DNA of 18,863 nt, taken from positions 1-18,863 of the forward strand of contig CAYLLO010000027.1 in the NCBI GenBank assembly GCA_964384805.1, given 5' to 3'. Positions 15,901-18,863 of the stretch are shown here, in pieces. The notes under the pieces were generated by a model, which saw only the letters and a list, made by a program, of their open reading frames with translations, was not told the DNA's origin and did no database searches. A program made the translations under genes and the position numbers. Source of the DNA: HGM10611 sp964384805 (GTDB lineage Bacteria > Bacillota_I > Bacilli_A > ML615J-28 > CAG-313). Each line of letters starts with the position of its first letter. Position 1 is the first letter of the stretch.

Positions 15901-18723
15901 CTTATTCTAAATTCGTTTGGTATTAGTGAACATTTAGATTATTCAACCTTGACTTATGTTAATGAAGCCGAAGTATTAAAAAATATCATAGCCGTTTTAC
16001 CAAATGTTTATAAAGAAATAAAATGTAAATCTTATATTGATTTCCTAAATTTCTATAATAATACAATAACAAGTTTACAAAATAATCAATTTAATTTTAG
16101 AACAATCTTGACAGAAGGCAACTTCACTAATATAATTACAGTTCTAGAATGTTTAGAAAATTCAGAAATTGTAAAACAAGCAGCGATACCTTTATATCAA
16201 GCAATTTGTTATCCATTATTTGAACAAACCAATAATAATGAGTTAATTGAGTTTATCCATATTGATGAAACTATTTATACTAATGAGATGTTTATTAAAG
16301 ATTATAGTTCTTTGATAGAGGCTTTAAAAGGATTAGATGATTTTGGTATCTACAATATAATGTTTAATAATGGAGAAATTAATTGGTCAAAAGTAGAAGT
16401 AGTGGAAACATTAATAAATGCAACTATTGGTTCTTATCTATACCAATATAAAGAAGAACAATTAATTAAAGCAATTGTTAATACAATGAGCAAAATGGAT
16501 GCTAATATAAATTTAATTAATCGTGATGTAATTAAATTAGCCCAAGATAAAGATTTATTAATTGAAGCCTATAAAGCTTTAATTCCAGTATTAACAGTTA
16601 AGAGTTTCCCATGGAATACACTTTCCGACTTTACTCAAAAAGCAACCATTTACTTACAAGATTATGCTAATAAAGAAATAGCTTATTCATTAATAGATAC
16701 ATTAAGTATTTTAAATGAAACAACCCTAAATAAAGGTACTCTTCCTTATACAACTAATCTAATTAAATTAATCTTTAACAATAGTTATATTAATAATATT
16801 CTTTCTTATCAAACACGAGGGTTAGCAGAAGATGATATTGTTGATGACTTACGAAGATTATTAGAAGATGGTGGAGCATTAGAATTACTAGTTGATGCTA
16901 ATTTCATAGACTTATTATATGGTAAAGATATTAATATTATTTTACCTGATGTATATGAGGCAATTATTCGTGATATTTGGAATTTAAATTTATTAGATGG
17001 TCAATATGCCGAAGTAATTAAATTTATAGGTACTATATTCAAGGTAGATTTAAATTCAATTGATACCAATATTGTAAATGCTGATAAAGATGAAGAGTTA
17101 ATTATTTCATTAATGAAGGATATTTTAGTCTTACTTGAAAATAATGATTTTGCAAGTATCTCAGCAATTAATCCATTATTTAAACTTCAAGTTGCCATCG
17201 AAAATTATTTTACAGTGGAAAATGTTCGAAGTCTTACAAATATTGGTAAAGATTTAATTTCCTTAACAGCTTTTGAAGCAACCTTACCGACTTTCATTAA
17301 TAACTTTGTTAATAATAAAGTTGTTCAAAATGCGAGAGCATTGTTTATCCTTGATGAAAATTATACATATGCTGATTTGCGAAACGATTATAATAATCAT
17401 ATTTATGATATAATCAATGATTTATTAGACTTTGGTATTATCGGAATTTTAAGATACAATGATACGATTGATTGGGATAAACAAAAAGCAAATGGAATAT
17501 ACTATGGCTCAGCAATTTTAGAAGATTTATTGTCTTTAGAATATTTAGAAGCTAAGAAACATGTGTTATATCAAGTGTTTATACAAAATATTTTACCAGG
17601 AGTAAATATTGATGCAATTGTTCCAACAAAAGAAATAGATAATTTTACGGCTGCCTATAAACAATTACTACCGTTATTATTATCAGATGAATGGACGTAT
17701 AATACTTATTCGGAAATTCTTCGTTTCAATATGCAAACATTTGATGCTAAAAAACTTCTTACAAGAACTAACACCGATTCGTTAATTAATGCATTAAGAG
17801 AATTTAATGATTCAGTATTATTAGAAGAAATAATCGGACCATTCTTTGATCAATTATCTAATAATTTAGTATCATGGATTGATTTTAGTGTTGTAACGGA
17901 TGCTGAGGCGGAATTAGCAGAATATAATCGTTTATTAAATATTGCTTCTGTTTTAAATAATATAGGTTATATTCAAGGAGATTATAGTGCTATTGAGGCT
18001 GAACAATTAGCTAATTTAATTGATATGATCTTTGGGAATGAAACTTTAACTCCAAAAATTGAAGGATTAATGTGTATTACTGATGAAGGTGAATGTATTA
18101 AGATGTTATATGAAGCTGGTTTATTACCATCTCTTGAAGGAATTGAACCAGATATTGATAGTGTTGAAGAAGATGAATGGCACGAAGAAATTGTTATTTT
18201 AAGTAATATTATTCACTCATTAGGGGCATTCAGTACAGAAAATGGTAACACTATTGATTTACCAAACATTATGACAACTATGTTACATTCTTCAGATGTT
18301 GAAGCTTTAGAAGATACTTTAACATACTTAAATGAATCAACATTATATCGAAATGTTTTATACATGGCATTATATAATTCTAATACTGGCTCTCTTGCTA
18401 ATTACACTACTTCATGGTTTACATCTCAAAAAGATGGGGCAATGAATGATGAGTGGGATGAAGAAGTAATTATCCTTGCGAGATTATTAGCAACAATTAA
18501 TACCCTTGGGGGAGTTGAAACATTAGATATTGATAATTATCAAACTATCGAAAAAGGTTATGAATCAGGTGATGCAGCAACAGCAGAACCATACGAATTA
18601 ACTGTTGATGGAGTAGATGCTGGTTTACGTCAAATCTATCAATTATTAATAGTATCTAAAACTTACAATATTGATTCAATTAAAGATGGAATGGAACTAT
18701 ATCTAGATATTACAACTGAATAA
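9949..18723 (+). CDS. Giant CvpA-like membrane-anchored helical repeat protein (2924 aa)
   Basis: ATG 9949 follows AGAGAGGA by 9 bp; an in-frame TTG at 9904 overlaps the -10 box and is excluded. Mass is about 330 kDa by length. Membrane helices lie at about 8-28, 36-54, 112-147 and 185-210. GFLAGLKRELKC (26-37) and a long basic connector (150-178) before LGNRFFGAGVGFLKS (178-192) match the CvpA pattern and should be cytoplasmic, leaving residues from about 212 to the end outside. No sortase motif, signal peptide or C-terminal anchor is seen. The outer part is Leu/Ile/Asn-rich, predicted all-helical and repetitive throughout. W modules lie about 90 residues apart at W372, W455, W548 and W639, with a super-repeat of about 360-385 residues from W1402 to past 2570. 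This suggests a long alpha-solenoid. The reading frame is intact over 8.8 kb, which argues for selection. It is a paralogue of the preceding 848-aa protein. Role unknown: surface adhesin, stalk or envelope scaffold are guesses. Confidence 0.88.
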   Translation: MPNANTIGLIFGLIMILILVLGALWGFLAGLKRELKCLAVFVVVLSLSWIIFGANASLDKEVIFGLSGIVNGILGTPAELQTWREISLYFGQNSLGLKETLIEGTETYNLFMGVVGMVVRGGYLTLGTVLAMVLSGVIRLISHLGELIIRTIRCQKQKAEKTIAQTDEETKKSKRLALGNRFFGAGVGFLKSCLIVILICAPVAGIVSVVSNVEDETVDEIEQITMGAPADGTMIDWIFEAVEALDDNVFVEMIQSTEVVFGKSLSDSIFDTSFYIETDDEVVYLREELVKLIDIVNRVLPTYDQKQKIPFDIWKLSDEELDGLFDILAESKLVQSAIPIAFEYAGQMDNIQVMLQEAGLSNLNSFVQEVDWDKDLVPLLQTIKKALRVVNLNEELNIMDLNSDTLRDLINTIGVTTFFQRLMPIVVDISLSLSIIENFAGKIENISGSSISFDWKDELINLIDVYEILQELNIDIKNVNLQWLVNLVNNEESFAIVKKAIAELTTGELFGNVLIPILDQAIEHQIEVQGLDEFKNLLSIIKMESTDWNHDLPIVLEMVGLLSKIGVIGNNIKLNEYEAMHSLVDAFFELVILSDKVKVSVDTVDLKTLIIEAALRQFKFLDIGEIEFELIELREEIDWTQEKTNIHKLINTFENFAQTAKNLQGIELISIANFGELNFNILLDSNQFWDDVMDLLDSIVDSKLVMSLLPHTFEKFISPIIFNLDGEIGELGLFDDITSKNIVAELYNLVYLALDLKALGLFDVEARNTLEYDLGALAYHSLSGFYESEYFTYQPQADDLALVDIVERIFASSLLRGREGRLIRVIFASALNVNVSIDELMSVNYSASGSTSEKQILVEGINTLRPILEDPDFVIFKTDTTTGIRSLNIAYFLDKEHLSIVFDTVETLFKSQIITYLLPEAYNQLLVTKGIIPADWAEILKVQSTYLGLTEGITADELNEDVLSIIKALKNIVEFGVLDILDSEKQRDVRIDGLGSIVADLIDVVVGLNIIDDKIGTVVFKLLEDNAIEMDTTLLVNLDWDKELLHVREILLDVQELLVLCGFTTYGDILTFMTTSPLNIAKFYNTMTIYLVGTISLELYNSQILHEIAYEFLINKFLVNNTNFNTMLHLDNYDSELFKQDLLILSDITYQLIISNLTPIIGSFIFPTTYNGVYDVDLGKASIAYLLEDILSLRIVNLNLYSLTKSLFTKMGFTYDYADLLGVRLVYDLNFDVPSVWGHQEDMLNAFSQYNLSLTDADLFYKGDAIKVREFYLALLPVFNGSEFPITDTVKLKGFMAAFNTDVINAYKQSEKLNTYALAIADALDIFSEMTIGKATLTPLVEIIDKKNISFGGTKLSSMLEFRTEFTKDDMLGDISILAQVIRDAVGFDLINILLRDANIKWVTNTLSAQSLIENLFSVKFLDANFEALFNIVISMMTNGTGKINLASDVVLASDGKKIAKAYPYLAEILQNTLEINKLSTIKSLQINFAKFLVTEPALNVVYAVREIITVTILEAVIPDLFALMQNSNLHVTFKELMNLSDITSGEVLEAVQDITYPLEELLKLNVLDLLQKQNIYLVEINKLPGIVEDVLRNKYITTKHATLLEIARILVGLDTTAFNAYNVDWDSEVTYLVGAIQDVTDIIDNCGFETANDIIRLINNPSNGKQYLTIANVEEVISAIRNLVSSKIIEGLGLGFYQYKLLPSMQPNLNSALYNLIKIDDIYTGEKLFDDIELLLQILETFIDGDLIKIIAEDYEINYVGITHDVQSIINNIFNMQYLSDKIAYLYDYIALIIPSININYIDYLDINLASDGVLISEAYEIIAPLLDTDFNPYQTLSSFKQEGLKFNFGGALEEDFINAIEGLKLINDTTLVTKNNVIVIDILNKMYSSLDTTNLYTAIIKELLNTPLENGQYKLVSEILHDDLNSIFDFYVLELEGGLLDMLRDIQNYDITQILLPTEIEVIQGILDLRFLVELKGQAILELILNSFGISEHLDYSTLTYVNEAEVLKNIIAVLPNVYKEIKCKSYIDFLNFYNNTITSLQNNQFNFRTILTEGNFTNIITVLECLENSEIVKQAAIPLYQAICYPLFEQTNNNELIEFIHIDETIYTNEMFIKDYSSLIEALKGLDDFGIYNIMFNNGEINWSKVEVVETLINATIGSYLYQYKEEQLIKAIVNTMSKMDANINLINRDVIKLAQDKDLLIEAYKALIPVLTVKSFPWNTLSDFTQKATIYLQDYANKEIAYSLIDTLSILNETTLNKGTLPYTTNLIKLIFNNSYINNILSYQTRGLAEDDIVDDLRRLLEDGGALELLVDANFIDLLYGKDINIILPDVYEAIIRDIWNLNLLDGQYAEVIKFIGTIFKVDLNSIDTNIVNADKDEELIISLMKDILVLLENNDFASISAINPLFKLQVAIENYFTVENVRSLTNIGKDLISLTAFEATLPTFINNFVNNKVVQNARALFILDENYTYADLRNDYNNHIYDIINDLLDFGIIGILRYNDTIDWDKQKANGIYYGSAILEDLLSLEYLEAKKHVLYQVFIQNILPGVNIDAIVPTKEIDNFTAAYKQLLPLLLSDEWTYNTYSEILRFNMQTFDAKKLLTRTNTDSLINALREFNDSVLLEEIIGPFFDQLSNNLVSWIDFSVVTDAEAELAEYNRLLNIASVLNNIGYIQGDYSAIEAEQLANLIDMIFGNETLTPKIEGLMCITDEGECIKMLYEAGLLPSLEGIEPDIDSVEEDEWHEEIVILSNIIHSLGAFSTENGNTIDLPNIMTTMLHSSDVEALEDTLTYLNESTLYRNVLYMALYNSNTGSLANYTTSWFTSQKDGAMNDEWDEEVIILARLLATINTLGGVETLDIDNYQTIEKGYESGDAATAEPYELTVDGVDAGLRQIYQLLIVSKTYNIDSIKDGMELYLDITTE
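11050..12105 (+). repeat. W-motif modules of about 90 residues in the giant protein (N-terminal set)
   Basis: The anchors are W372 (VDWDKDL, TGG at 11062), W455 (FDWKDEL, 11311), W548 (TDWNHDL, 11590) and W639 (IDWTQEK, 11863), with spacings of 83, 93 and 91 residues. A further related WDDVMDLL occurs near 12010. Each W is followed by an amphipathic Leu/Ile helix. The same motif and spacing occur in the neighbouring 848-aa protein, and again at the C-terminus (W2744 and W2836, 92 apart). Confidence 0.7.
14152..17860 (+). repeat. Super-repeat of about 360-385 residues in the giant protein (four units)
   Basis: Each unit has a W/Y anchor followed 61-62 residues later by an AY-x3-[I/L]-x-[P/E]-[I/V/L]-L motif. 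Unit 1: W1402 (IKWVTN) and Y1463 (KAYPYLAEIL). Unit 2: Y1760 (INYVGI) and Y1821 (EAYEIIAPLL). Unit 3: W2146 (INWSKV) and Y2208 (EAYKALIPVL). Unit 4: W2509 (IDWDKQ) and Y2570 (AAYKQLLPLL). Unit-to-unit distances are 358, 386 and 363 residues. Earlier, more diverged Y-like anchors occur near residues 861 (EGINTLRPIL) and 1272 (REFYLALLPVF). A shared [D/T]-x-L-[V/L/N] stretch follows each Y anchor by about 60-70 residues. Confidence 0.7.
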
Positions 18724-18730
18724 AACAATG

Positions 18731-18775
18731 AAGGGGGCTATTAAATAACCTAATTAATTAGGTTAGCCCCTTTTT
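18731..18775 (+). terminator. Rho-independent terminator of the giant gene
   Basis: GGGGCTA (18734-18740) pairs with TAGCCCC (18764-18770), extended by a G-T and A-T pairs. The stem encloses the perfect 18-bp palindrome AACCTAATTAATTAGGTT (18747-18764, overlapping the outer stem by one base), and TTTTT follows. It lies 8 bp after the stop. Confidence 0.88.
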
Positions 18776-18793
18776 GTTTTTCCTGTTATTTAT

Positions 18794-18821
18794 AATGTTC
18801 TCTACAAAAGAGAACATTTTT
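18794..18821. terminator. Second hairpin terminator at the right edge
   Basis: AATGTTCTCT (18794-18803) and AGAGAACATT (18809-18818) form a perfect 10-bp stem around ACAAA, followed by TTT (five T's counting the stem end). It may back up the previous terminator or end a convergent gene beyond the window. The remaining 40 bases to the edge hold nothing I can identify. Confidence 0.6.
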
Positions 18822-18863
18822 GGTGAATTGTAACATTAAATGAACCCAATAAAATACTAGCAA

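Noticed and set aside
9949..18723. CRISPR array or short tandem DNA repeats in the giant gene
   Set aside because: The repetition is at protein level with diverged DNA. I see no regularly spaced identical DNA repeats of CRISPR size.
1..18863. Mycoplasma-type code with TGA read as Trp
   Set aside because: Trp positions in integrase, HAAS protein and both giant proteins use TGG, no in-frame TGA is needed in any gene, and TGA ends 2387-4213 and 4210-4404.

Overview
The window is AT-rich (roughly 30% G+C by eye) and reads like a Bacillota chromosome. It has consensus sigma-A promoters, several with extended -10 (TGnTATAAT-type) elements, strong Shine-Dalgarno sites and U-tailed hairpin terminators. 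Trp is encoded by TGG and TGA acts as a stop, so this is not a mycoplasma-type code. murA implies that the cell makes peptidoglycan. An uncultured, low-GC Bacilli/Erysipelotrichia-like or RF39-like lineage would fit, but the order cannot be fixed from this sequence.

Left end (1 to about 1750): this looks like the right end of an integrated element. It holds the 3' end of a cut-off gene, a small phage-type protein, and a complete tyrosine recombinase with all six active-site residues. It then reaches the 3' half of a tRNA-Gln(TTG) gene with no 5' half. That arrangement is what integration into a tRNA gene leaves at the far junction. A perfect TTGACA-17-TATAAT promoter lies between the integrase and the tRNA half, and two tandem terminators follow it.

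Next (1850-2386) comes a small decayed gene with two frame jumps and one nonsense codon, then a roughly 60-bp palindromic element, then a promoter overlapped by a 10-bp inverted repeat. This promoter drives a two-gene membrane unit (2387-4404). The first gene encodes a HAAS (DUF1700)-type N-terminus, membrane segments and a beta-solenoid with exact 19-residue rungs. The second encodes a 64-residue membrane protein, translationally coupled by an ATGA overlap. A bidirectional terminator separates this unit from a convergent aspartase-family gene (4412-5791, minus) whose active-site loops are eroded. A 117-bp divergent promoter region leads to murA (5909-7147), which looks fully catalytic.

The right 11.5 kb (7202-18723) is the most unusual part. 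Two adjacent genes encode membrane proteins of 848 and 2924 residues. Each starts with a four-helix domain resembling CvpA (colicin V production family) and continues into a very long Leu/Ile/Asn-rich, apparently all-helical repeat region. The positive-inside rule places the long repeat regions outside the cell. A module of about 76-94 residues, marked by a D/N-W-x-x-E/D-L motif, is shared by both proteins. In the larger one it is built up into a super-repeat of about 360-385 residues with near-constant internal spacing. I know no described function for such CvpA-anchored giant solenoids. The pair has separate promoters and terminators, so it is two transcription units rather than an obvious operon.
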